Shown here: in pieces, positions 52,153 to 60,034 of the stretch
Position numbering within the stretch: the stretch's first letter is position 1
Layout of the letters: every line of letters starts with the position of its first letter
Origin: Nitrospira sp.
GTDB taxonomy: Bacteria; Nitrospirota; Nitrospiria; Nitrospirales; Nitrospiraceae
Assembly: GCA_029865345.1 (NCBI GenBank)
Contig: JAOUHD010000003.1
Span: 1-60,034, forward strand
Direction: 5' to 3'
Length of the DNA stretch: 60,034 nucleotides
The notes under the pieces: generated by a model
The model's database searches: none
Told to the model about the DNA's origin: nothing
What the model saw: only the letters and a program-made list of their open reading frames with translations
Program-made: the position numbers and the translations under genes

Positions 52153-52772
52153 GTCGAGCGGGTATGGCCGCCATGAAACGAGATCGAGACAGCTCCTTGA
52201 CGTCGAGCGGTAGGCGCCGAGTGCAGCTTGCAATCAGTGGTCTGTTCTGTCTCCTCTTGCAAGGCTGCCCGATGCCCTATGAATTGCGACATCACAATCA
52301 ATGGGACTCGCGCGATCAAATCTGGCTCTCCGATGAAAGTCAGGTCAAAATTCGATCCGCCCAGTCGCGGGTGTTCGATACCACCGACCGACAACGGATG
52401 CTGAGCGTCATCCTGGCCACTCTGCAAGACCTGGATTTCAAGGTAGAGGTCCTCGACGAAGAACTGGGAATCGTGTCCGGACGGAAATATGTCGAGACCG
52501 AGCAGGTCTATGGTGGAGATGTGAGCTATGTGTGGTATCAACCTGATGCACTCTTGGTGCTCAACCGCAATTACCGAACATGGGGCCCGTTCTATAACCG
52601 GAGCAATTTAGTTCGTGTTACGGTGACGGTCCGTAAGCGGAACGAGACTCAACTGGTCGTACGCGCGAGCGCACAGTTTTACCTTCGCGCCGTGGAGGAG
52701 CCGGATCTTTATCAACAGTTCTTCCGTACGGTGGAACAAGCGCTTTTTCTCCAAGGACAATCAGTCGAGTGA
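52149..52772 (+). CDS. Lipoprotein of a tandem paralogue set, member 3
   Basis: A 207-residue lipoprotein (lipobox LLQGC; an N-terminal extension of about 25 residues precedes the hydrophobic segment). The core reads IRSAQSRVFDTTDRQRMLSV, ATLQDLDFKVEVLDEELGIV and DLYQQFFRTVEQALFLQ. Translation is coupled to member 2 by an ATGA overlap. It is the longest central region of the three. Confidence 0.75.
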   Translation: MSRAGMAAMKRDRDSSLTSSGRRRVQLAISGLFCLLLQGCPMPYELRHHNQWDSRDQIWLSDESQVKIRSAQSRVFDTTDRQRMLSVILATLQDLDFKVEVLDEELGIVSGRKYVETEQVYGGDVSYVWYQPDALLVLNRNYRTWGPFYNRSNLVRVTVTVRKRNETQLVVRASAQFYLRAVEEPDLYQQFFRTVEQALFLQGQSVE

Positions 52773-52885
52773 AAGTGACGATCGCGGCCCCTTCTGCTCC
52801 CGTGCATCCGTACCTACACGGACGGTATGATGAGCATAGTGTGGGAGCGACCATCGTGTAGGACAACGTCAAGAGGAGCAAACCC

Positions 52886-53293
52886 ATGAATCTACGACTG
52901 AGAGTGATCAATGTGTTGGTGGGGGTTCTTCTCTTCGCCGGGCCGGCGTGTGCCGCTGAGCCGGCTGAAGTGGAAAAGTTTGTCAATGCGCGCATTGAGA
53001 TCGGTGAGATGATGACGAACTATTTCAAAGGGGGCGCAAGTTATGGTGAGGGACAGCGTCCGTCACAGGAACGCATGCAACAGATGGGAGCGGATATCAA
53101 TGCCAAGCTCACGGCGCTCCTGGCGAAGCACGATCTGACGCTTGAAGAATATCGCAAGCGTAGTCCTGAAGTGTTTGCGGATGATGCGGCGGTCAAGCAC
53201 TATCTCGGCGAACATCCGGATCTCAAACAACGTTATGATGCCCTCCCACTCGATCGCATGGGGCGTGGGGGGAGTACCGGGCGGGGCTACTAG
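52886..53293 (+). CDS. Small exported protein
   Basis: A 135-residue protein with an AGAGGAG site before the ATG. A signal peptide ends at CAAEP. The mature part is mainly helical with a LTLEEYRKRSPEVFADDAAV segment resembling small periplasmic helical proteins. No domain is assigned with confidence. It may belong to the same operon as the lipoproteins upstream. Confidence 0.6.
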   Translation: MNLRLRVINVLVGVLLFAGPACAAEPAEVEKFVNARIEIGEMMTNYFKGGASYGEGQRPSQERMQQMGADINAKLTALLAKHDLTLEEYRKRSPEVFADDAAVKHYLGEHPDLKQRYDALPLDRMGRGGSTGRGY

Positions 53294-53390
53294 GTTAGTC
53301 CGACTAGGATGACCTCCAAAGTACGGATCGCTCACGGTCCTGGTGGAGGTTCCTCCTCATAGTTGCTTCCGGATAGAAGGTTATTAGCCT

Positions 53391-54362
53391 ATGGAATATA
53401 CACATCTTGGCCGGTCAGGGGTGAAAGTCAGTCGGCTCTGCCTCGGCACGATGAATTTCGGGCCGCAGACGAGTGAACAGGACAGCTTCGCCATAATGGA
53501 TCGAGCGTTAGATCTCGGGATCAACTTTTTCGATACAGCCAACGTGTATGGGTGGAAACTCGGCGAAGGGTGGACAGAGCAGATCGTCGGTCGGTGGTTT
53601 GCGCAGGGTGGAGGCCGTCGAGAGAAGGTGGTGCTGGCCACCAAAGTATTCGGCCGTATGGGGGAGTGGCCCAATCAGTCTCGCCTTTCGGCCCGCCATA
53701 TCAAGCAAGCCTGCGAAGAGAGTCTGCGTCGGCTTCAAACAGACTGGATCGATCTGTATCAGATGCATCATGTCGATCGCGGAACACCATGGGAAGAAGT
53801 TTGGCAAGCGATGGAGCAGTTAGTCAGAGAAGGCAAGGTGGTCTATGTGGGCAGCAGCAACTTTGCCGGGTGGCATTTGGCTCAGGCTCAGGAGGCCGCG
53901 CGCAGCCGCCATTTCTTTGGACTTGTCTCGGAGCAGAGTCTCTATAATCTCAACGAACGTACGATCGAGCTGGAAGTTATTCCTGCTTGTGAAGCCTATG
54001 GCATTGGTCTGATCCCGTGGAGTCCGCTTGGGCGTGGGCTCTTGGCCGGGGTCCTGCAATCCGCAGGTAGTGGGCGTCGAGCCGACGAGGACCTACAAAA
54101 AGAGGTGGTCAAGTCTCGTTCAAAACTGGAAGCCTACGAGGCGTTGTGTGGGAAGATTGGCGAACGACCGGCTGATGTCGCACTGGCCTGGCTGCTGCAT
54201 CAGAAGGCTGTGACGTCGCCGATCATTGGTCCTCGCACGATGGAACAGCTGGAAGGAGCTATGCGAGCGCTCAGCCTTGCTCTGGACCAGGACACCTTGA
54301 AACAACTGGATGAGATTTTCCCAGGCCCGGGTGGCGCCGCACCGGAAGCCTACGCGTGGTAA
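53391..54362 (+). CDS. Aldo/keto reductase
   Basis: A 323-residue NADPH-dependent reductase. The N-terminus MEYTHLGRSGVKVSRLCLGT and catalytic residues Asp and Tyr (GINFFDTANVYG), Lys (LATKVFG) and His (LYQMHHVD) are present. The C-terminal cofactor block SPIIGPRTMEQLEGAM is standard. It belongs to the YajO/Tas-like group. The physiological substrate is unknown. It converges with the POR operon. Confidence 0.92.
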   Translation: MEYTHLGRSGVKVSRLCLGTMNFGPQTSEQDSFAIMDRALDLGINFFDTANVYGWKLGEGWTEQIVGRWFAQGGGRREKVVLATKVFGRMGEWPNQSRLSARHIKQACEESLRRLQTDWIDLYQMHHVDRGTPWEEVWQAMEQLVREGKVVYVGSSNFAGWHLAQAQEAARSRHFFGLVSEQSLYNLNERTIELEVIPACEAYGIGLIPWSPLGRGLLAGVLQSAGSGRRADEDLQKEVVKSRSKLEAYEALCGKIGERPADVALAWLLHQKAVTSPIIGPRTMEQLEGAMRALSLALDQDTLKQLDEIFPGPGGAAPEAYAW

Positions 54363-54423
54363 CGGTGGATCAATGGAAGTCATGTCGTAGATGAGGTGAG
54401 AGATTTCGCAGGTCGCAGGGCTG

Positions 54424-54840
54424 TCAGTGCGGGACAGCGTCTGCAGCCTGGCCGCTGTCGGTTTCCTTAGATGGCTGAGGATACAGTTGCGCGAGTCGTT
54501 CGATGAGGGGTTTGGCTTCAGGTGTGCTGGTACGTGTTGGCTCGCTGGGTGCATGTTCCCAGGCCAAGATTTGAATCCCTGCCTCCATGAACGCCACGCG
54601 TATAGTCTCTGCCATCGCCTCGACGGTGAGCTCAGTCCAGGGGCTGAGGTCCAGGACCCGTTCCTCCGGTCTGCCGGGCGGAGGGTTTTCATGAATGAGC
54701 GTCCAGCACCGGTTGAAAATCGTGGCACGGAGGACATAGGGAATATTGATTGCGGTGAGACGAGACGTGCAGAGTGCCGTCACGAAGAGGACGAACTGTA
54801 GATTTGGCATCTCGGGGCGATGAATGTCGAGTGTTTGCAT
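54424..54840 (-). CDS. Small protein at the end of the POR operon (ForE-like candidate)
   Basis: A 138-residue protein with no signal peptide. The central block (TAINIPYVLRATIFNRCWTL, then PEERVLDLSPWTELTVEAMA) is not assigned to a family with certainty. It is the last gene of the minus-strand porA-porB unit. Five-subunit 2-oxoacid:ferredoxin oxidoreductases of Hydrogenobacter type have two extra small subunits (ForD, ForE); position and size suggest equivalence, but this is inference. Confidence 0.55.
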   Translation of the reverse strand: MQTLDIHRPEMPNLQFVLFVTALCTSRLTAINIPYVLRATIFNRCWTLIHENPPPGRPEERVLDLSPWTELTVEAMAETIRVAFMEAGIQILAWEHAPSEPTRTSTPEAKPLIERLAQLYPQPSKETDSGQAADAVPH

Positions 54841-54915
54841 TATTGAGGGCCTCCCACCAAAGACGTCGGAAGGATCTTGAACGATACCGACGCCTCGGTC
54901 ACGGACGGTTGAGCC

Positions 54916-55164
54916 TTACACGTCGGCGTACACATCGGCGTAGATGTCGAAGAACGCGTCGATGCTGTCGAGGAGCTGCGCCTTGATTTCATCCGCCGTG
55001 CCGTTCATCACGTGCAGTGTCATGTTGCCGACCGAGCCATCCGGCAGGAGAATGGGCACACGCGGGTGGGTGAGCTCGCTTGCTGTGCCTTGATCTAGCC
55101 GTAAGCCATAGCTCAGTGCATAGCGGGGCTTCGTACTGATATCAGTTGGTTGCATGTCCGTCAT
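54916..55164 (-). CDS. 82-aa protein in the POR operon (ForD-like candidate)
   Basis: The ATG at 55164 has an AGGAGGGG site. The product has LRLDQGTASELTHPRVPILL and a NGTADEIKAQLLDSIDAFFD stretch; it has no Cys and no Fe-S motif. It lies between porB and the 138-aa gene in the same orientation. It may be a small non-catalytic subunit of the oxidoreductase. Confidence 0.6.
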   Translation of the reverse strand: MTDMQPTDISTKPRYALSYGLRLDQGTASELTHPRVPILLPDGSVGNMTLHVMNGTADEIKAQLLDSIDAFFDIYADVYADV

Positions 55165-55264
55165 GATTCCCCTCCTGTTTGATCGTCGACAGGGTGTATC
55201 GGCCGACGGGTGGAAGATTCGAGCGGGTCGTATGGGCCATTTCTTGAATCTTCCACCCATGTGA

Positions 55265-56155
55265 TTACACCGTCGTGACTGCCGCCACCGGCTTCTGGAT
55301 GAACTCCTTGTAGCCATAGCGCTCGGCCAGATAGGCCTTGGCGTCCTCGCTGACGTACTCGGCAAACTTGTACCGGTCATCCTCGACGGTCTTGGCGTCT
55401 GCCATCACCTGGTCGGTCGGGATCGCGTACTCGATATTGCAGGACGTATAGGCCTGGATGTAAGTCGGACCGACTTCGCGAGCAATCAGCACGGCCTTCT
55501 TGATGCAGCTTTCCACCCGACGCGGGTTATTCGGCACGACGGTGGCGATGTAGGCGCAGCCGGCGATCTTCGCCATGGCGACCATGTCCATTTTCTCGAA
55601 CTTCTTGCCGAGCGGGGCCATCTTGAGCACCGCCCCTCTGGTCGTCATACCGCTTTCTTGTCCGCCCGTATTCCCGTAGACCTCATTGTCCAGCATGATC
55701 GTCGTGAATCGCTCCTTCCGGAACCAGGAATGGAGAACTTGCTGGAATCCGATGTCGGCGGTGCCGCCGTCACCGGCCATCACGACGACGTCCTTGGGTT
55801 TGTCGCCGAAACGAATCCGCAATCCGCGTGACAGTCCACTGGCGACCCCGTTTTGGTCACCATAGTTGCCGTACACGAATGGAATCGCCGCCTGCGAAAT
55901 CGCCAGCCGACCGCAGCCTGCTGTCCCGACGGTAATCGTGTCTTCGGGATTTGGGAATGCGATGATCGCAAGCCGGATGAACAGGGTCATCGCACAGCCG
56001 GCGCACATGGGGTGCTCTTCAAGGATTTCTTTGAAACTCCCCATCTGCGACACGGTCGTTTTCTTCCCAAAAGGCCCGTGCGCCACCATATCCCGATATT
56101 CTTTCGGCATGAAGGATTCGAATCCTGGGGTGAATTTTACATAATCAAGACTCAT
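55265..56155 (-). CDS. porB: 2-oxoacid:ferredoxin oxidoreductase, beta subunit
   Basis: A 296-residue protein from the ATG at 56155 (GAGGT site). Cysteines C51, C54 and C81 (MCAGC, GTAGCGR) match the [4Fe-4S]-binding pattern of POR beta subunits, and the TPP motif GDGGTADIGF starts at residue 128. It oxidises or carboxylates a 2-oxoacid/acyl-CoA with ferredoxin, together with PorA. Substrate specificity (pyruvate or 2-oxoglutarate) cannot be decided from the sequence alone. Confidence 0.93.
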   Translation of the reverse strand: MSLDYVKFTPGFESFMPKEYRDMVAHGPFGKKTTVSQMGSFKEILEEHPMCAGCAMTLFIRLAIIAFPNPEDTITVGTAGCGRLAISQAAIPFVYGNYGDQNGVASGLSRGLRIRFGDKPKDVVVMAGDGGTADIGFQQVLHSWFRKERFTTIMLDNEVYGNTGGQESGMTTRGAVLKMAPLGKKFEKMDMVAMAKIAGCAYIATVVPNNPRRVESCIKKAVLIAREVGPTYIQAYTSCNIEYAIPTDQVMADAKTVEDDRYKFAEYVSEDAKAYLAERYGYKEFIQKPVAAVTTV

Positions 56156-56252
56156 CGGATACCTCGCTTTTTCTGTAATCCGCAAATGCGGTGTGTGGGT
56201 ACATCTCGTCCGCAGCCAACTGCTGTGCCCTCGTTCTGTCCGTGTGTCCGGT

Positions 56253-57461
56253 TCATCCGCCACGTCCCGCTAGCACACCGGATCGTATGCCGATCGCCTT
56301 CTTGACTTCTTCTACGATCACCTCCGGTGGCAAGGTCATGCCGCCGCAGACGCGCGGTCCGGCGACGACTCGCTTGCTGTTTGGGATCGTGGCTTTGATT
56401 TCTTTGGCCAGCCATCCAATGACATTGAACTCGGGCACGATGATATGCGAGGCATGTTTGGTCGCCTCGAGCAGTTCTTCCTCCGGCCATGGGCGCAGAG
56501 TCTTGATTTTCACCAGCCCGACGCGAATGCCTTCATCGGCCAGCAGGCGGATGGCTTCCCGTCCTTGGGAGACGGCGGTTCCTGAGGAGACGATGAGGAT
56601 GTCGGCATCGACGTCCTCTGTCTCGATCAAGCCATTCAGCCACGCGATGGTGTGCTTGCGCGAGCGTTCTGCGGCGGCCCAGACTTCCTGCTGCCAGCTC
56701 GCGTGCGTAGCGTAGCTGATGTAGTTGCTCTTCATCACAAAGGGATCGCGCATCATCCGAACCGGGGGACATTCCATATCCATGCAGGGAACGGGTGAAC
56801 GATAGGGATCATAGGGCGGCAGGCACATGTCGACAGGCGTTAAGTCGACGACGTCTTTCGTATGAGTCACGAAGAAGCCGTCGCAACAGAGGGCCAAGGG
56901 TAAATGGACGTCCGGCTCTTCCGACACCATGTAGCCCTTCAGAATCCAGTCGTAAAAATCCTGCGCGGTTTCCGCATGCCAGACGAGCATGCCCGTATTC
57001 ATGAGGTAGGCGATCTCGATCGTGTCCGGTTGGATCGACAAGGGGGAATTGATGCCCCGACAGGTGACGATACATTGGATCGGCAATCGGGATCCGGCCC
57101 ACATCGGAAAGTTTTCCATGGCCCGCATCGTGCCTGGTCCGGCGGTCGTCGTGAAGACACGGGCTCCGCCGAAGGCGGCGCCGGCGCACTGCGACATGAC
57201 TGCAAATTCGCTCTCCCCACGGAAATAATCGCCGATATAGCCCTCGGCAAAGAGCTCGCCGCACAGGGCGGCTGCCTCGCTCTGAGGTGTGATGGGATAG
57301 GCCACCATCACATCGACGTTCGCGCGCCTGACGGCTTCCTTAATGACTTCGCTGCCGGTAAAAAACGACGGGGTGCGAGGCGCGTCGTTCATCATCACGC
57401 GTGGATCGGTGATGACTTGCCCCTTCTTATTCGTGGTTCCAATGATGGCTGTGCTGTCCAT
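56253..57461 (-). CDS. porA: 2-oxoacid:ferredoxin oxidoreductase, alpha subunit
   Basis: A 402-residue POR alpha subunit. The family blocks MVAYPITPQSEAA, GESEFAVMSQCAGAAFGGAR and TTTAGPGTMRAMENFPMWAG are at residues about 50-130, and the C-terminal domain has VPEFNVIGWLAKEI. A gamma subunit, which most POR enzymes need, is not present in this window. Confidence 0.94.
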   Translation of the reverse strand: MDSTAIIGTTNKKGQVITDPRVMMNDAPRTPSFFTGSEVIKEAVRRANVDVMVAYPITPQSEAAALCGELFAEGYIGDYFRGESEFAVMSQCAGAAFGGARVFTTTAGPGTMRAMENFPMWAGSRLPIQCIVTCRGINSPLSIQPDTIEIAYLMNTGMLVWHAETAQDFYDWILKGYMVSEEPDVHLPLALCCDGFFVTHTKDVVDLTPVDMCLPPYDPYRSPVPCMDMECPPVRMMRDPFVMKSNYISYATHASWQQEVWAAAERSRKHTIAWLNGLIETEDVDADILIVSSGTAVSQGREAIRLLADEGIRVGLVKIKTLRPWPEEELLEATKHASHIIVPEFNVIGWLAKEIKATIPNSKRVVAGPRVCGGMTLPPEVIVEEVKKAIGIRSGVLAGRGG

Positions 57462-57527
57462 GGCTAGTCCCTTTCTATCGAACGGCGGTGGCCGGCGATC
57501 CAGCGCACCCTGTGATGACGTTATGCG

Positions 57528-57848
57528 CTATGCGCTGAATGAACTGCCGCACCCACAGGTCGTTTTGGCTTGTGGGTTCTTGATCTCAAAGCCGGAGCCT
57601 TGCACCGTGTCGCGAAAATCAACTTCGCAGCCGGCCAGTAACGGGGCGCTCTGGGAGTCCATGATGACCTTGACGTCACCTTTCTCGATGACGGTGTCGT
57701 CTTCGCTCATGACGGACTCGAAGGCCATCCCGTACTGATAGCCATGGCACCCACCGCCCTTCACGTAGACGCGCAGGCCGACCGTGTCTTTCTCTTCCTG
57801 CATGAGTTCCCGGATCTTGCCCTCTGCCGTCGGTGTGATCGTAATCAT
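57528..57848 (-). CDS. erpA: A-type iron-sulfur carrier, ErpA/IscA
   Basis: A 106-residue protein with the three conserved cysteines C34 (GGGCHGYQYG), C98 and C100 (TCGCG). It accepts and delivers [4Fe-4S] clusters. It is 66 bases upstream of porA in the same orientation and could serve the Fe-S cluster of PorB. Confidence 0.93.
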   Translation of the reverse strand: MITITPTAEGKIRELMQEEKDTVGLRVYVKGGGCHGYQYGMAFESVMSEDDTVIEKGDVKVIMDSQSAPLLAGCEVDFRDTVQGSGFEIKNPQAKTTCGCGSSFSA

Positions 57849-58328
57849 GGCGTTGCTCCTTATATCTGCGTTGACTGATGTGATCGATAGACCTCAGCTC
57901 CACTCCCGTGCGGAGGCACCTCTGCCACCCCAAGCGACGATGGTGCTTGGATAGAAGACGTCTACAGAGGTATTTCGAGGAATATGCGGCGCAAAAGCGG
58001 CGGAGACCAGGGAATCGGTCGCGCAAGACATGGGAGGGAGAGAATGTGACGCGCGAGGATGGGAGGGTCGGCGTGGCTCAATACACCATAACATCACCCT
58101 GGGCGCATTAGGCATGAGAGTCAAGCGCTATTAAGGGGAAGGGAGCGAAGAAGAGAATGGTGCTGGTGACAGTTATATACTGCCGTTGCAACGTACCAGT
58201 ATCGTTGGACTATTCAGGCTTGCATGAGGTGTAAAAGCGTATGATCTGATGTTCGGCATCGGATTGGATCGAGAGTTTTGGTTGAGAAACGGCAAGATTG
58301 ACCGTCCGCTTGCTGGACGGATTAGCTG
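57849..58328. other. 480-base intergenic region; one small hairpin
   Basis: No gene is supported. CCGTCC (58302-58307) and GGACGG (58315-58320) form a hairpin just past the stop of the gene at 58329. It could be that gene's terminator, or the remnant of one arm of an attC-like site. An open frame of 67 codons at 57908 looks non-coding. Confidence 0.5.
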
Positions 58329-59036
58329 TCATTGGGGAACCTGCAGTACCTCGGCGAACTGTGGTTTGTACAGGAGCACCCGCTCGAACGGCGAGCTACC
58401 GAGCACTTCGCCAGGCGGCCAGTGAAGGTCTTGGTCCTGAGCCGAGTCCATGAAGTCGACCACAAGCAATAGCCAGTACGCGTCGCACGGCTGGTATGCG
58501 GAAAGCTTTTTGGTCTTGTCGCTGATGAGCTCGCGAAGACGCCCAAGCGACAAACAAGGAACGCTGTGGCACTGTACCGAGCGCCACTTGGCGTCCGGGT
58601 ACTCCTTCCGGTTGTGGTAGACGAAACGCAGCTCCGGCACTTGTGCAAACAGGGTTGGGTTGACTTGACCACTCGGAGAGTGATCAACCTCCGTCGCGAT
58701 GGCAGTAAGCGACCGTGCGAGGGGTTCAATGTCGCGGATTGGGTATTTAGGATCGAAATCAACGGAGAGTTCGATGTGCCTCCCGCCTGACTCGTGGTGT
58801 AGCGCCTGCGCTCGTTCGAGGACCTGCAGCCTGCGCACACGTTGAACCTGTTCACTCGCGGGATCGGCGCCACTGTCGACGTACAGATTGGCGATTTCGA
58901 TTCCGATCGCGCGTTCCCCGCGCACGATTACATCCGGCTTGTCGGTGAACACGACGGCTCCCGCGGGCATGTCATAGTGTGACGCGAACAGCTTGAAGTA
59001 GCACCGCTCGATCGTCTGGTTGGTCGGGCGGCTCAT
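58329..59036 (-). CDS. Hypothetical accessory protein, cassette-like
   Basis: A 235-residue protein with no family recognised. A DKPDVIVRGERAIGIEIANL stretch near residues 31-50 resembles the PD-(D/E)xK nuclease fold start, but the lysine-bearing strand is not evident. The start codon lies seven bases after an attC-like site, and the gene runs in the same direction as its neighbour, as in integron cassettes. It has no obvious promoter of its own. Confidence 0.6.
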   Translation of the reverse strand: MSRPTNQTIERCYFKLFASHYDMPAGAVVFTDKPDVIVRGERAIGIEIANLYVDSGADPASEQVQRVRRLQVLERAQALHHESGGRHIELSVDFDPKYPIRDIEPLARSLTAIATEVDHSPSGQVNPTLFAQVPELRFVYHNRKEYPDAKWRSVQCHSVPCLSLGRLRELISDKTKKLSAYQPCDAYWLLLVVDFMDSAQDQDLHWPPGEVLGSSPFERVLLYKPQFAEVLQVPQ

Positions 59037-59043
59037 TTGTGAC

Positions 59044-59111
59044 GGCTAACGTGGGAGTGAGCGGCCTGCGCGGCTTTTTTTGCGCAGGTATGCTCAACTG
59101 TAGTGTTATGC
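59044..59111 (-). mobile_element. attC-like integron recombination site
   Basis: On the minus strand the site starts with GCATAAC and ends with GTTAGCC, close to the attC core sequences RYYYAAC and GTTRRRY. Inside are two nested arms: TGAGC/GCTCA and CCTGCGC/GCGCAGG (59065-59088). It lies exactly between two minus-strand genes, containing the stop of the first and ending seven bases before the start of the second. No integrase gene is in the window. Confidence 0.5.
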
Positions 59112-59978
59112 ATTGCGTATGCTCGAAAGGTTGTCGCCAATTTCATGAATAGCAGCTCGTAATACTTGCAGGCAAATCTTCGCCGTATGTTCTCGTGGAG
59201 AAAAGCCAGAACTCATCTGCTCAAACGGATGTATGTAGTTTCGGAAGTCTCTAAGTGAGTGACTGAATTTGTGTGTGTCCTGCTGTATCAGGCCCAACTC
59301 CTTGGCAACATCAATGAAACCGCTAAGGCTCCACTCATGAAAGGGCTTTACTTTCGAACTGCTATATTTCGGCGATGACTTGGCGGAATTGAATTGCCTT
59401 GTGTGTCGAATAGCCAAACCAAGGAGGATGCCTTCCAGTGCGCTTCCTGCCAGAAGTATTACCGCCAGCGGCGAGCCAGAGCTGAAGCACTTTTCAATTT
59501 CCTTAATCCTGTACTGAAGCACATCGGTGATCGCGTTTTCTAGCTGTAACGCCGTTAGATCAACGTTCGTGAACTCGCGACTCAGAAACTCATTCTCGGA
59601 ATCCTTCGGCTCCCCGGATTCAATTTCAACCTTTTCGAGTTTCTGAAAACCAATGTCTGCTTCTTGTCGAACAAACTTCTATTTGTCGAATGCAAGATAC
59701 TGGTTAAACTCTTTGATTAAGAGATCTAGCTCTTGAATTCGCCCGACGAAATTGACGGGAGCAAAAGTGTTTCTGATGCACTGATCCAGGGCGGGCGTTC
59801 CATTGATTTTTGCCAAGCGCTCGTCAGTGAAGAACCAGCAAGATGGAAAACCTTGTCCGTATGAGTCACTGAACCCTAGATCATTGAAGAATTGAACTAA
59901 CTTTGGGCCAGAGCGATATTCTGATTTTTCATTGATCATTTCTCGAAGACATTCGAGCGTCTTTTTGCAGAGGATCAT
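59106..59978 (-). pseudogene. Abi/HEPN-like protein, interrupted by one in-frame amber codon
   Basis: A frame of 290 codons with a single TAG at 59679-59681 (codon 100); the frame is the same on both sides, so only one base change separates it from an intact gene. The N-terminal part (LVQFFNDLGFSDSYGQGFPS) resembles the AbiJ N-terminal domain group. The C-terminal part (ALEGILLGLAI, then SLRDFRNYIHP) resembles HEPN/DUF4145 helical domains with an Rx6H arrangement. Such combinations occur in abortive-infection proteins. It could be a recent pseudogene, a sequencing error, or a read-through case. Confidence 0.6.
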
Positions 59979-60034
59979 CGGTTAATGGCTCGCAACTGAC
60001 AATGCATAAAAATGTTTAGGCGGATCCATATATG

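Noticed and set aside
56100-56135. GATTCGAATCC-like T-loop sequence suggesting a tRNA
   Set aside because: It lies inside the start of porB and no cloverleaf partner arms were found around it.
57908-58111. 67-codon frame upstream of erpA
   Set aside because: No ribosome site, Arg-rich shadow-like composition, no conserved features.

Overview
The window reads as a chromosomal segment of a Nitrospira-type bacterium (nitrite oxidiser or comammox relative). This is an inference from gene content. The pointers are two large cytochrome bd-like oxidase subunits without the classical GRQPW signature, membrane cytochromes c followed by a protein joining two c-type haem domains to an ethylbenzene-dehydrogenase-type haem-binding domain, a compact pyruvate/2-oxoacid:ferredoxin oxidoreductase operon with extra small proteins, and a complete urea uptake and hydrolysis locus. 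No rRNA, tRNA, insertion sequence or CRISPR array was seen.

Layout. 1-7.4 kb: HTH protein, methyltransferase and cupredoxin, a polybasic/polyacidic protein, a pentapeptide-like protein, scpAB and a lipoprotein. 7.4-19.5 kb: urea block urtABCDE-ureABCFGD, preceded by a promoter-like site and a possible 55-aa leader ORF; no ureE is present. 19.5-23.6 kb: fatty acid desaturase, a periplasmic copper-site protein, rlpA and an O-methyltransferase. 23.6-37.8 kb: respiratory block with a DUF420 protein, a PCP_red protein between two inverted-repeat elements, two bd-like oxidase genes, two formylglycine-generating-enzyme-like proteins, three very small single-span membrane proteins, and three cytochrome c genes ending at a strong terminator. 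37.8-45.5 kb: mobA, glycosyltransferase, argS, tgt, yajC-secD-secF. 45.7-54.4 kb: PAS-rich histidine kinase with NtrC-type regulator, a set of small lipoproteins including three tandem paralogues, an intergenic palindromic element and an aldo/keto reductase. 54.4-57.9 kb (minus strand): erpA-porA-porB and two small genes. 58.3-60.0 kb (minus strand): two accessory genes separated by an integron attC-like site; the outer one is split by a single in-frame amber codon.

How the genes work together. UrtABCDE imports urea, UreABC hydrolyses it, and UreFGD matures the nickel enzyme, giving ammonium. The bd-like oxidases, membrane cytochromes c and the di-haem/EB_dh protein look like one electron-transfer module; mobA just downstream fits a molybdoenzyme partner encoded elsewhere. 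The POR operon with an A-type Fe-S carrier fits low-potential carbon metabolism such as a reductive TCA cycle. The most unusual points are the oxidase module with its tiny subunits, the lipoprotein triplication, the Cys4 insertion in the sigma-54 activator, and the cassette-like right edge.
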